The notes: a model not told the origin generated them from the sequence alone. A stretch of 9,918 nucleotides of DNA from Pseudomonadota bacterium (GCA_022568115.1 JADFFP010000026.1:1-9918); one strand, 5' to 3'. Counted from the first letter of the stretch, positions 1 through 6,310 are shown. Program-made: numbers and translations.

Positions 1-72
1 TCCGCCATCATGCTGCCGTTCGAGGCTTTGCATGAGGCCTTCAGTTGCGTGGAAAAAAAGAGCGCGCCGTGA
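1..72 (+). CDS. 3' end of an unidentified upstream gene (partial)
   Basis: The first reading frame is open from the window edge to a TGA at 70-72, giving 23 visible codons ending in VEKKSAP. Third codon positions are mostly G or C (18 of 23 by hand count), as in the neighbouring genes; the second frame of the same stretch is not. The stop overlaps the GTG at 69-71 that best starts the next gene, a GTGA arrangement typical of translationally coupled neighbours. The product cannot be recognised from so few residues. The short length makes this a tentative call. Confidence 0.45.
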   Translation, partial: SAIMLPFEALHEAFSCVEKKSAP

Positions 73-1304
73 TCCGCTTTGTTGCCTTTCTGGTGTCAGC
101 GTTTTGTTTTTCAAGCGCAGCGCTGGCGGCCGATTTCACTTTGCCGGAAGGGTTCCGGGCGACCGTTTTCGCTGATAACCTCGGCTACGCCCGGCATCTG
201 ACGGTGCGCGAGGATGGCGCGGTTTATACCATTTTACGGCGGCGCCTTTTCGGTCCCGGCCTGGTGGCGATGCGCGATGATGATGGTGATGGCGCCGCCG
301 ACCGGGTGGAGCGCTTTGGCTCATACCGCGGCACCGGGGTCGCATTCTATAAAGGCTATCTCTATTTCGCCACCACCGATGCGGTTTACCGTTATTCGTT
401 TGAGGGCGATGAGCTGGCGCCAAGCGCCGATCCGGAGGTGGTGATTGGCGGCCTGTCAAGCCACGGCAACCATGCCGAAAAACCCTTTACCTTCGATCAG
501 GACGGCAACATTTACGTCAACTTCGGCGCCCCCTCGAACGCTTGCCAGCGCATCAGCCGCTTCCCCGGCAGCCGCGGCATTAATCCCTGCCCGCAGCTTG
601 GTGAGCGCGCCGGAATCTGGCGTTTTAAGGCGGACCGGCTGGGACAAACCCAAGCCGACGGTGAGCGCTATCTCTCAGGGGTCAGGAACGCCCTGGGGCT
701 GGACTGGAATTTTGAGAGGCAAGCGCTTTTTTTCACCACCCACGGGCGCGATCAATTGGGCTATCTGTGGCCGGATGTTTACACTCCGGAACAAAGCGCC
801 GAGCTGCCGGCGGAGGAATTTCACGAGGCCATCGAGGGGGCCGACTACGGCTGGCCTTACACTTATTATGATCAGTTATCCGGCGCGCGCATGGTGTCCC
901 CGGAATACGGCGGCGATGGCGAGACCCAAGCCGGGAAGGGAAAATACCAGGATCCGCTGCTGGCCTTCCCGGGCCACTGGGCGCCCAATGATTTGCTGTT
1001 CTATACCGGTGAAATGTTTCCAGAGAAATACCGCGGCGGAGCGTTTATCGCCTTTCACGGCTCGTGGAACCGCTCACCCTTCCCCCAGGCCGGCTACCGG
1101 GTGGTGTTCATTCCCTTTGAGGACGGCGCCCCGGCCGGTGGGTGGCAGACCTTTGCCGAGGGCTTTGCTGGGCCGGGCAAAATAGCCTCATCAGGAGACG
1201 CCAAATACCGGCCGATGGGGCTGGCGATCGGGCCTGAGGGTGAGTTGTATATCTCCGATTCGGTCGAGGGGCGTATCTGGAAAATAACCTATAAATCTGA
1301 TTAA
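69..1304 (+). CDS. Exported PQQ-dependent sugar dehydrogenase (sorbosone dehydrogenase-like)
   Basis: Predicted periplasmic beta-propeller quinoprotein that would oxidise a sugar or related alcohol/aldehyde with pyrroloquinoline quinone, passing electrons to a cytochrome or quinone. From the GTG at 69 the protein is 411 residues. It opens with a signal peptide (hydrophobic run ending AALA-AD, cleavage near residue 20). Family marks in order: a DDDGDG turn (about 70-75), SSHGNHAEKP (130-139, with histidines placed like the catalytic one of soluble glucose dehydrogenases), GVRNALGLDW (204-213), EGADYGWPY (256-264), AFHGSWNRSP (328-337) and the closing RPMGLAIGP and YISDSVEGRIWKI. There is no CxxCH haem motif, so an electron acceptor must be encoded elsewhere. 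An in-frame TTG at 45, with GAGG seven bases before it, would add eight residues. GTG is preferred because it overlaps the upstream stop and gives a standard signal peptide. The substrate is not deducible; the family is fairly certain. Confidence 0.85.
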   Translation: MIRFVAFLVSAFCFSSAALAADFTLPEGFRATVFADNLGYARHLTVREDGAVYTILRRRLFGPGLVAMRDDDGDGAADRVERFGSYRGTGVAFYKGYLYFATTDAVYRYSFEGDELAPSADPEVVIGGLSSHGNHAEKPFTFDQDGNIYVNFGAPSNACQRISRFPGSRGINPCPQLGERAGIWRFKADRLGQTQADGERYLSGVRNALGLDWNFERQALFFTTHGRDQLGYLWPDVYTPEQSAELPAEEFHEAIEGADYGWPYTYYDQLSGARMVSPEYGGDGETQAGKGKYQDPLLAFPGHWAPNDLLFYTGEMFPEKYRGGAFIAFHGSWNRSPFPQAGYRVVFIPFEDGAPAGGWQTFAEGFAGPGKIASSGDAKYRPMGLAIGPEGELYISDSVEGRIWKITYKSD

Positions 1305-1409
1305 CTTCTCGATTCATCATCTAGGGCTTGCGTTCGCCGGGATTTCTTGGAATAAAAAGCGCGGGATAAAAAATAATCAATAAAAATTAGTTTTAAGAAA
1401 GAACAAGCA

Positions 1410-3140
1410 ATGACAAATCAAGTTTCCAAGGCGCCGGGGGCGTCCGGCGGTACCGATATTTTAGGCCATCCCAGGGGGTTGGTTGTTTGTTTCTTTATGG
1501 AAATGTGGGAGCGCTTTTCCTATTATGGGATGCGCGCGCTTCTGATATTCTATCTCACCCAGCATTTCCTGTTTGGCCAAAAAAGCTTTTTGATCTACGG
1601 CGCCTATACCTCGCTGGTCTATCTGGTTCCGGTGATCGGCGGGATGCTGGCTGACCGTTATCTGGGGTCGCGGAAAGCTGTGACTCTTGGTGCGCTTTTG
1701 CTGGTGGCCGGGCATTTCGGGATGGCCTTTGAAGGACCGCCAGCACAGGAATTTATTGAATATCAGGGCGTGCAATACGAACTTGTAACCGAAGGACGGA
1801 GTGACAGTGCCATTGAATACCTGCGTTCCGAAAGTGTCCTCTATAATATAGAAAGAGGGGTGGACGGCATCACGGTTCTTGGCCTGGAGGACGGCAGTTC
1901 CGTGCCATCTTTCCTGCCCCATGAAGAATACACCACCACGATCGAGCGGGATGATTTTTATCTGAACATTTTTTACCTGTCCCTGGCCTTGATTATTACC
2001 GGGGTGGGGTTCCTGAAAGCCAATATTTCCACCATTGTCGGCGCTCTATACAAGAAAAATGATGCCCGGCGGGACGGGGGCTTTACGATCTTTTACATGG
2101 GCATCAATCTGGGCGCATTTCTGGCCCCCTTGCTGTGCGGTTATCTTGGCGAGGTTTACGGATGGAAATACGGTTTTGGCCTGGCTGGCTTTGGCATGCT
2201 GGCCGGCCTTTTTGTTTTTCTCAGGGGGCAGCCGTGGCTGGAGGGCAAGGCTGATCCGCCCGATGCCAAAAAACTTAAGGAAAGAATATTTTTGATGTTC
2301 AGCCGGGAGCATGTGATCTGGCTGGGCTCAATCGTTGGTGTGGCGGCAATCTGGTGGCTGGTCCAGCATCAGGTGCTGGTCGGATATATGTTGGGCGGGT
2401 TTGGTGCGCTTATGCTTGCGGTGGTGCTCTTTTACTCGTTTACCAAGTGCGAAAAGCCGGACCGGGACCGTATGATGGTGGCTTCCACCCTGATCGTGTT
2501 CTCGGTTTTGTTCTGGTCGCTGTTTGAGCAGGCCGGCAGTTCCTTGAATTTGCTCGCTGATACAAATGTAGACAGAACCATTTTCGGGTTTACAATTCCT
2601 GCATCCATGTTTCAATCCCTGAATCCCATGTTCATAATTCTTCTTGCTCCTTTATTCAGCATAATGTGGGTGTGGCTTGATAAAAAGGGATGGGAGCCGG
2701 CAACACCCTTTAAATTCAGCATTGGTATTTTCCTGGTGGGATTTGGCTTTCTGGTTATGTGGTTTGGCGCTCAATTTGCTGACAGTGTTGGCCAGTTTGG
2801 GCTTATCTGGCTGGTTTTGATTTACTTTATCCATACCACCGGTGAGCTGTGTCTATCGCCGGTCGGCCTTTCCATGGTCACCAAGCTGTCGGTGGCCAAA
2901 GTGGTGGGGATGATGATGGGGGTCTGGTTTATGGCCAGCGCCGGGGCCAATTATATTGCGGGCCTTATTGCCCGGGAAACCGGCGGGGAAACCTTGGGTG
3001 GCAAGGTTGTGGACCCGACCGCCAATCTTGATACGGTTATGGGCGTTTATTTGAATGTCGGGCTGTTAGCGGTTGGCGTCGCCCTGCTGTTGTTTATCCT
3101 CTCCCCGCTGTTGAAGAAGGGAATGCACGGGGTTCATTAA
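1410..3140 (+). CDS. POT/PTR2-family proton-coupled oligopeptide transporter
   Basis: Inner-membrane MFS carrier that would import di- and tripeptides with protons. The 576-residue protein shows the POT signature ExxERFxYY at 31-39 in the first helix, the cytoplasmic loop motif ADRYLGSRK at 81-89, FLKANIS (201-207, carrying the lysine of the family's KxN element), FYMGINLG (228-235), FEQAGSSLNLL (372-382) and GELCLSPVG (478-486, with the conserved helix-10 glutamate E479). It is longer than typical bacterial members of about 500 residues. Much of the excess is a hydrophilic, acidic stretch at about 108-182 between helices 3 and 4, predicted periplasmic. The ATG at 1410 is preceded by a purine-rich run (AAGAAAGAA) but no strong Shine-Dalgarno. 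The 105 bases before it are AT-rich with no clear terminator, so co-transcription with the dehydrogenase is possible. A strong terminator follows the stop. The family is near certain; the peptide range is not visible. Confidence 0.95.
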   Translation: MTNQVSKAPGASGGTDILGHPRGLVVCFFMEMWERFSYYGMRALLIFYLTQHFLFGQKSFLIYGAYTSLVYLVPVIGGMLADRYLGSRKAVTLGALLLVAGHFGMAFEGPPAQEFIEYQGVQYELVTEGRSDSAIEYLRSESVLYNIERGVDGITVLGLEDGSSVPSFLPHEEYTTTIERDDFYLNIFYLSLALIITGVGFLKANISTIVGALYKKNDARRDGGFTIFYMGINLGAFLAPLLCGYLGEVYGWKYGFGLAGFGMLAGLFVFLRGQPWLEGKADPPDAKKLKERIFLMFSREHVIWLGSIVGVAAIWWLVQHQVLVGYMLGGFGALMLAVVLFYSFTKCEKPDRDRMMVASTLIVFSVLFWSLFEQAGSSLNLLADTNVDRTIFGFTIPASMFQSLNPMFIILLAPLFSIMWVWLDKKGWEPATPFKFSIGIFLVGFGFLVMWFGAQFADSVGQFGLIWLVLIYFIHTTGELCLSPVGLSMVTKLSVAKVVGMMMGVWFMASAGANYIAGLIARETGGETLGGKVVDPTANLDTVMGVYLNVGLLAVGVALLLFILSPLLKKGMHGVH

Positions 3141-3166
3141 AAAGCCACCAAGAAAAAATTTCCAAG

Positions 3167-3193
3167 CGGCGGGGGGTTCCCCGCCGTTTTTTT
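3167..3193 (+). terminator. Intrinsic terminator of the peptide transporter gene
   Basis: A perfect 8-bp GC stem (CGGCGGGG at 3167-3174 pairing with CCCCGCCG at 3179-3186) with a GGTT loop is followed directly by seven T residues (3187-3193). It starts 27 bases after the transporter stop codon. It separates the transporter transcript from the amidohydrolase pair downstream. Confidence 0.92.
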
Positions 3194-3233
3194 CACAATC
3201 CGGTGAGCGGAAGGGTTTGCGCGATGAAACCTG

Positions 3234-3262
3234 TTGCGAAGGGCCGGGGCCTTGTCTAACGT
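3234..3262 (+). promoter_or_regulatory. Possible sigma-70-type promoter for the amidohydrolase pair
   Basis: TTGCGA (3234-3239) and TAACGT (3257-3262) are 17 bases apart, and both keep the most conserved positions of the -35 and -10 boxes. The site lies after the transporter terminator and about 30 bases before the chosen start, where a promoter is expected. Similarity to consensus is only partial (4/6 and 3/6), so this is tentative. Confidence 0.25.
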
Positions 3263-3284
3263 ATCTTGCTTGGTTCCAACATAT

Positions 3285-3289
3285 GGGGA
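3285..3289 (+). promoter_or_regulatory. Ribosome binding site deciding the first amidohydrolase start
   Basis: GGGGA lies five bases before the ATG at 3295. The in-frame ATG at 3283 and TTG at 3217 have no comparable site before them. Starting at 3295 also puts the signal peptide at the true N-terminus. Confidence 0.55.
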
Positions 3290-3294
3290 AAAAA

Positions 3295-4689
3295 ATGAAA
3301 CCACTGACCGGATTACTCCTGGGCGCCAGCCTGGCGGCGTTAAGCGCGGCGCTGCCAATCGCTCACGGAGCAGAGGACGGGGCGCGCGCCCCCCACGCCT
3401 CAAGCTATCACCCGATGGCATCAGTGCCGACCATGATTATAAACGTCAATATTTATGACGGGCGCGGGGGTTTGATTGAAAACGGTTCGGTGCTGATGAA
3501 GGACGGCGATATCGCCGCCATTGGCGCCAGTCTTGAGGCCCAAGAGGGCACCGTTGTCATCGACGGCCAGGGCAAATGGCTGACCCCGGGCATCATTGAT
3601 GTCCATTCCCACTACGGGGTTAATGCCTCGCCGGGGATGAACGCCCATTCCGACGGCAACGAGGTGACCGGGCCGAACACCGCCGAGGTGTGGGCCGAAC
3701 ACGGTGTCTGGCCGCAGGACCCCGGGTTCGCCCGGGCGCAGGCCTCGGGGGTGACCACGCTGCAGATCCTGCCCGGCTCCGCCAACCTGATCGGCGGGCG
3801 CGGCGTGACCCTGAAAAACGTGCCGGCCCGGACCGTCCAGGCGATGAAGTTCCCGGGCGCCAGGCAGAGCGTTAAGTTCGCCTGCGGCGAAAATCCCAAA
3901 CGGGTCTACGGGCAAAAGGGAGAATCCCCCTTCACCCGGATGGGCAATGTGGCGGGCTACCGCGCGGCCTGGGCCAAGGCGGTTGAATACAAGCGCTCAT
4001 GGGATGACTATTACGAAAAGGCCGAGGCCGGTGACGAAGCTGCCAAAGCGCCAGTCCGCGATTTACAAATGGACACCCTGATGGGGGTGCTGAATGGGGA
4101 AATCCTGATCCAACACCACTGTTACCGCGCCGATGACATGGCCAATATCATCGAGGTCTCGAAAGAGTTCGGCTTTAAAATCACCGCTTTCCACCATGCG
4201 GTCGAGAGCTACAAGATCGCTGACATTCTGGCCGGGAATGATATCTGCTCGGCGATGTGGGCGGACTGGTGGGGCTTCAAGATGGAAGCCTATGACGGCA
4301 TCCGGGAAAACGCCGCCCTGGTCCATAACGCCGGCGCCTGCGCGGTGATCCATTCGGATTCCGGGACCGGCATCCAGCGCCTCAACCAGGAAGCGGCCAA
4401 AACGCTGGCCGACGGCAACAAGGCCGGGCTTGATATCTCCAGGGCCGAGGCCTGGGGATGGATCAGCTACAACGCCGCCAAGGCTTTGGGTGTGGAAGAC
4501 CAGACCGGATCGCTGGAGGTTGGCAAGGACGCCGACGTGGTGCTTTGGAGCGGTGATCCCTTCAGCGTCTATACCCGCGCTGAGAAGGTCTTCATCGATG
4601 GCGCGCTGGTTTATGACATGAACGATCAGGCCACCCATGCGGTATCTGATTTCCGGCTTGGCCTGACCGGGGAAGGAGACGACCGATGA
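3295..4689 (+). CDS. Exported amidohydrolase-superfamily metal hydrolase (catalytic member of a pair)
   Basis: From the ATG at 3295 the protein has 464 residues. A signal peptide (hydrophobic core 6-22, cleavage near AHGA at 23-26) points to the periplasm. A small N-terminal beta-sandwich (NVNIYDGRGG, then GKWLTPGIIDVHSHYG) leads into a TIM-barrel with the usual metal ligands: H104 and H106 (HSH), H274/H275 (LIQHHCYRADD), H300/H301 (TAFHHAVE) and D355 (IHSDSG). The C-terminus returns to the sandwich (GSLEVGKDADVVLWSGDP). This resembles imidazolonepropionase/prolidase-like amidohydrolases (COG1228 type), which hydrolyse C-N bonds of cyclic amides or small peptides. The exact substrate cannot be read. 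The GSANLIGGRG segment (161-170) is a glycine-rich loop. Its stop overlaps the start of the next, homologous gene by four bases (ATGA), implying translational coupling and balanced production. Family assignment is firm; function beyond hydrolase is open. Confidence 0.88.
   Translation: MKPLTGLLLGASLAALSAALPIAHGAEDGARAPHASSYHPMASVPTMIINVNIYDGRGGLIENGSVLMKDGDIAAIGASLEAQEGTVVIDGQGKWLTPGIIDVHSHYGVNASPGMNAHSDGNEVTGPNTAEVWAEHGVWPQDPGFARAQASGVTTLQILPGSANLIGGRGVTLKNVPARTVQAMKFPGARQSVKFACGENPKRVYGQKGESPFTRMGNVAGYRAAWAKAVEYKRSWDDYYEKAEAGDEAAKAPVRDLQMDTLMGVLNGEILIQHHCYRADDMANIIEVSKEFGFKITAFHHAVESYKIADILAGNDICSAMWADWWGFKMEAYDGIRENAALVHNAGACAVIHSDSGTGIQRLNQEAAKTLADGNKAGLDISRAEAWGWISYNAAKALGVEDQTGSLEVGKDADVVLWSGDPFSVYTRAEKVFIDGALVYDMNDQATHAVSDFRLGLTGEGDDR
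4673..4678 (+). promoter_or_regulatory. Strong Shine-Dalgarno of the second amidohydrolase-like gene
   Basis: AAGGAG, inside the end of the first gene, is seven bases before the ATG at 4686. The second gene can therefore initiate well on its own as well as by coupling through the ATGA overlap. Confidence 0.75.
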
Positions 4690-5999
4690 GCAACCTTGCA
4701 AAATACCTGATGCCGTTTTTGTTTGCCGCTTCGGCCATTTCGCTGGCTCACGCGGAGAATCTGGCGATCGTCGGCGGGGATGTTTATACCGCCCATGATG
4801 GCGCCGTTTACGAAGGCGGTGTGGTGGTCATAACCGATGACAAGATCGCCGCGGTGGGCGGCGCCGATACGCCGGTGCCCGACGGCTACCGGGTGATTGA
4901 CGCGACCGGCAAATGGGTCACTCCGGGGATGATGAACGCCTACACCCTGATCGGCCTCTCCGAGGTCTCGCTGGAGCCTTCAACCTTGAACCATTCGATT
5001 TCCGAGACCTTTTACAGCGCCGGTTTTGATGTAAGCTATGGCCTTAATCCCGACACCCCGATCATCCCGATTACCCGGATCGAAGGGGTCACCCGGGCGG
5101 TTGTCGTGCCCGGGTTTGGGGTGCCGTTTGACCAGAACCCGAACAAATCGGTGTTCGCCGGCCAGGCCGCGGTGATCCACCTCGGCGGCGGCTATGACCT
5201 GGTGGTCAAGGGCCAGGCGGCGGTGGTTTCCTACCCCGCCAACGCCAAGGTCGGCGGGACCCGTACAGCGGTTCTCGATTACCTGAAGGGGGCGTTGCAT
5301 GAAGCCACGCCGCCCAAGGGTAAAAAGAAGAAGAAATCAAATGGCGGCGGGCGTTTCGCCAAGGCGCCGGAAGACAAAGCCGCGCTCGCCCGGGTGGTGA
5401 CCGGCGAGGTGCCGCTTTACATCAACGAGAACAAGGCTTCCAACATCCTGCAGCTGCTTGCCTTGAGGGATGAGTTTCCTGACATCCGCCTGATTATCCT
5501 GGGCGCGGCCGAGGGTTGGATAGTGGCCGATGAACTGGCCGCGGCAAACGTGCCGGTGGTGATTGCCCCGACCAGCAACCTGCCCGGCAGCGGGTTCGAC
5601 AGCCTTGGCGCCACCCTTTACAACGCCGGCCGGCTTGAGGCCGCCGGGGTTACGGTGGCGATCGTCAACGGCGGCTTCAGCTCGGCGCATAACGCCCGGC
5701 TTCTGAACCAGGATGCCGGCAACGCGGTGGCCCACGGCATGAGCTGGAACGGTGCTTTTGAAGCGATCACCATCAACCCGGCGAAAATCTTCGGCATTGA
5801 TGAGGACTTTGGCTCGCTGGAGGCCGGCAAGGACGCCGATGTGGTGGTTTGGGACGGCGATCCGCTGGAGGTCATGTCATCCCCCGACCATGTCTTTATC
5901 ATGGGCAAGGAGGTGCCATTGGTATCCCGCCAGACCAGGCTACGCGACCGCTACATGGACCTGGATGACAATGAGATGCCGTTTGCTTACAAAAAGTAA
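4686..5999 (+). CDS. Exported amidohydrolase-like protein lacking metal ligands (probable pseudoenzyme partner)
   Basis: A 437-residue protein with a signal peptide (cleavage after AHA, residue 23). It is homologous to the preceding gene: GKWVTPGMMNAYTLIG (76-90) matches GKWLTPGIIDVHSHYG, and GSLEAGKDADVVVWDGDP (376-393) matches GSLEVGKDADVVLWSGDP. Hand alignment shows that each metal position is replaced. HSH becomes Y86-T-L88, HH becomes I246-N247, the second HH becomes L272-G273, and the aspartate becomes G329. The reading frame is intact and its coding character is normal, so it is not a decaying pseudogene. A lysine-rich, glycine-flanked insert (about 207-223) sits in the barrel region and has no counterpart in the first protein. 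The likely role is a structural or regulatory subunit forming a heteromer with the upstream enzyme in the periplasm; a different, metal-free activity is possible. The ATGA overlap with the upstream gene supports joint function. Confidence 0.85.
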   Translation: MSNLAKYLMPFLFAASAISLAHAENLAIVGGDVYTAHDGAVYEGGVVVITDDKIAAVGGADTPVPDGYRVIDATGKWVTPGMMNAYTLIGLSEVSLEPSTLNHSISETFYSAGFDVSYGLNPDTPIIPITRIEGVTRAVVVPGFGVPFDQNPNKSVFAGQAAVIHLGGGYDLVVKGQAAVVSYPANAKVGGTRTAVLDYLKGALHEATPPKGKKKKKSNGGGRFAKAPEDKAALARVVTGEVPLYINENKASNILQLLALRDEFPDIRLIILGAAEGWIVADELAAANVPVVIAPTSNLPGSGFDSLGATLYNAGRLEAAGVTVAIVNGGFSSAHNARLLNQDAGNAVAHGMSWNGAFEAITINPAKIFGIDEDFGSLEAGKDADVVVWDGDPLEVMSSPDHVFIMGKEVPLVSRQTRLRDRYMDLDDNEMPFAYKK

Positions 6000-6025
6000 C
6001 GGTTTTGAAACTCCGAAAAAAGGTG

Positions 6026-6044
6026 AGGGAGACCCTGTCTCTTT
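6026..6044 (+). terminator. Weak candidate terminator after the amidohydrolase pair
   Basis: GAGAC (6029-6033) pairs with GTCTC (6037-6041) around a CCT loop. Two G-T wobbles and one A-T pair extend the stem into a TTT run at 6042-6044. The short stem and T tract make termination uncertain, but it is the only plus-strand candidate close to the stop at 5999. Confidence 0.3.
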
Positions 6045-6057
6045 AGGTCGAAATCTG

Positions 6058-6089
6058 AAAAAAAGGGCCGGGCGGCTAACCACCCGGCC
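6058..6089 (-). terminator. Intrinsic terminator of the tad operon
   Basis: Read on the minus strand, GGCCGGGTGG (6089-6080) pairs with CCGCCCGGCC (6075-6066) around a TTAG loop: ten pairs including one G-U, which is a mismatch if read on the plus strand. After one C comes a run of seven T (6064-6058). The T tract and the wobble both identify the minus strand as the terminated strand. It lies about 220 bases beyond the tadC stop. Confidence 0.85.
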
Positions 6090-6112
6090 TGAGTCACGAC
6101 AGCGAGGATTAT

Positions 6113-6136
6113 GCAATCACCCCGAGGGGCGATTGC
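6113..6136. repeat. Short hairpin in the intergenic region
   Basis: GCAATC (6113-6118) pairs with GATTGC (6131-6136). After one A-C mismatch, CCCC (6120-6123) faces GGGG (6126-6129), leaving a small CGAG-type loop. No T tract follows on either strand, so it is not an ordinary terminator. Confidence 0.7.
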
Positions 6137-6145
6137 GGAGGAAGA

Positions 6146-6167
6146 TGACTTGTCAAATGACAAGTCA
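6146..6167. repeat. 22-base palindrome with 10-base perfect arms
   Basis: TGACTTGTCA (6146-6155) and TGACAAGTCA (6158-6167) are exact reverse complements separated by AA. The spacing and symmetry look like a dimeric repressor operator. However, it lies between two convergent genes with no recognisable promoter, so it could equally be an RNA hairpin with a very small loop. Confidence 0.85.
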
Positions 6168-6184
6168 AATCAACCCATCCACAC

Positions 6185-6205
6185 CCTTAAGAAAACATTT
6201 TAAGG
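6185..6205. repeat. AT-rich hairpin in the intergenic region
   Basis: CCTTAAGA (6185-6192) pairs with TTTTAAGG (6198-6205), one pair being G-T, around an AAACA loop. No function is evident. Confidence 0.5.
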
Positions 6206-6239
6206 CGAAAAGGTCAAGATTTAAGAGCAAGTTCAGCTT

Positions 6240-6310
6240 TTAGGGTCTGGACTCAGGAACCGATTTTTGCTGCGGCACAGCCCTCATCGGTAGCCCGGTC
6301 CAGACCCTAA
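6240..6310. repeat. 71-base nested inverted repeat covering the tadC stop codon
   Basis: Outer arms of 13 perfect bases (TTAGGGTCTGGAC at 6240-6252 and GTCCAGACCCTAA at 6298-6310) enclose a second stem, ACCGAT (6259-6264) with ATCGGT (6286-6291), and a third, GCTG (6269-6272) with CAGC (6278-6281). The right arm contains the tadC stop codon (6307-6309). No T tract follows on either strand, so it is not a simple terminator. It may protect the tad mRNA 3' end, be an RNA regulator, or be a small palindromic repeat element. Confidence 0.85.

Larger units (their letters stand above)
6000..6306. other. Convergent intergenic region rich in inverted repeats, no gene seen
   Basis: These 307 bases separate the ends of the amidohydrolase-like gene (plus) and tadC (minus). 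No frame looks coding: the one long plus-strand frame reaching 6243 is the out-of-frame run-on from inside the previous gene. Six stem-loops lie almost end to end: 6026-6044, 6066-6089, 6113-6136, 6146-6167, 6185-6205 and 6240-6310. The tad mRNA would carry five of them before its terminator, giving an unusually structured 3' untranslated region of about 250 bases. I found no convincing promoter on either strand inside it. Confidence 0.7.

Noticed and set aside
1328..1377. Promoter-like boxes (TTGCGT, TTGGAA, AATAAT) before the peptide transporter
   Set aside because: No pair combines good boxes with 16-18 base spacing; the AT-richness alone does not support a specific call.
3217..3294. Longer start (TTG 3217 or ATG 3283) for the first amidohydrolase
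   Set aside because: It would bury the signal peptide behind a polar leader, it overlaps the probable promoter, and neither codon has a Shine-Dalgarno, whereas the ATG at 3295 has GGGGA five bases upstream.
4063..4701. 212-codon open frame on the minus strand opposite the first amidohydrolase
   Set aside because: It lies fully antisense to a well-supported gene, resembles no family, and is expected in GC-rich coding DNA.
4686..5999. Second amidohydrolase-like gene as a decaying pseudogene
   Set aside because: The frame is complete, the signal peptide and Shine-Dalgarno are good, and codon use matches its neighbour; only the metal ligands are lost.
6146..6200. TTGACA/TTGTCA boxes in the palindrome as -35 elements of a small RNA promoter
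   Set aside because: No acceptable -10 box lies 16-18 bases downstream on either strand.
6187..6203. TTAA...TTAA pair resembling a CtrA cell-cycle regulator site
   Set aside because: The spacing is nine bases, whereas the CtrA consensus needs seven, and the match arises from the arms of an AT-rich hairpin.
5752..6243. 163-codon plus-strand frame running from inside the second amidohydrolase-like gene into the intergenic region
   Set aside because: It is out of frame with the real gene for most of its length, has no ribosome binding site, and its tail reads through the terminator and several hairpins.
6240..6310. Insertion sequence or MITE with terminal inverted repeats
   Set aside because: No clear target-site duplication flanks the arms and the inner stems pair too, which suits a folded RNA or palindromic repeat better; a genome search for further copies would be needed to revive this idea.
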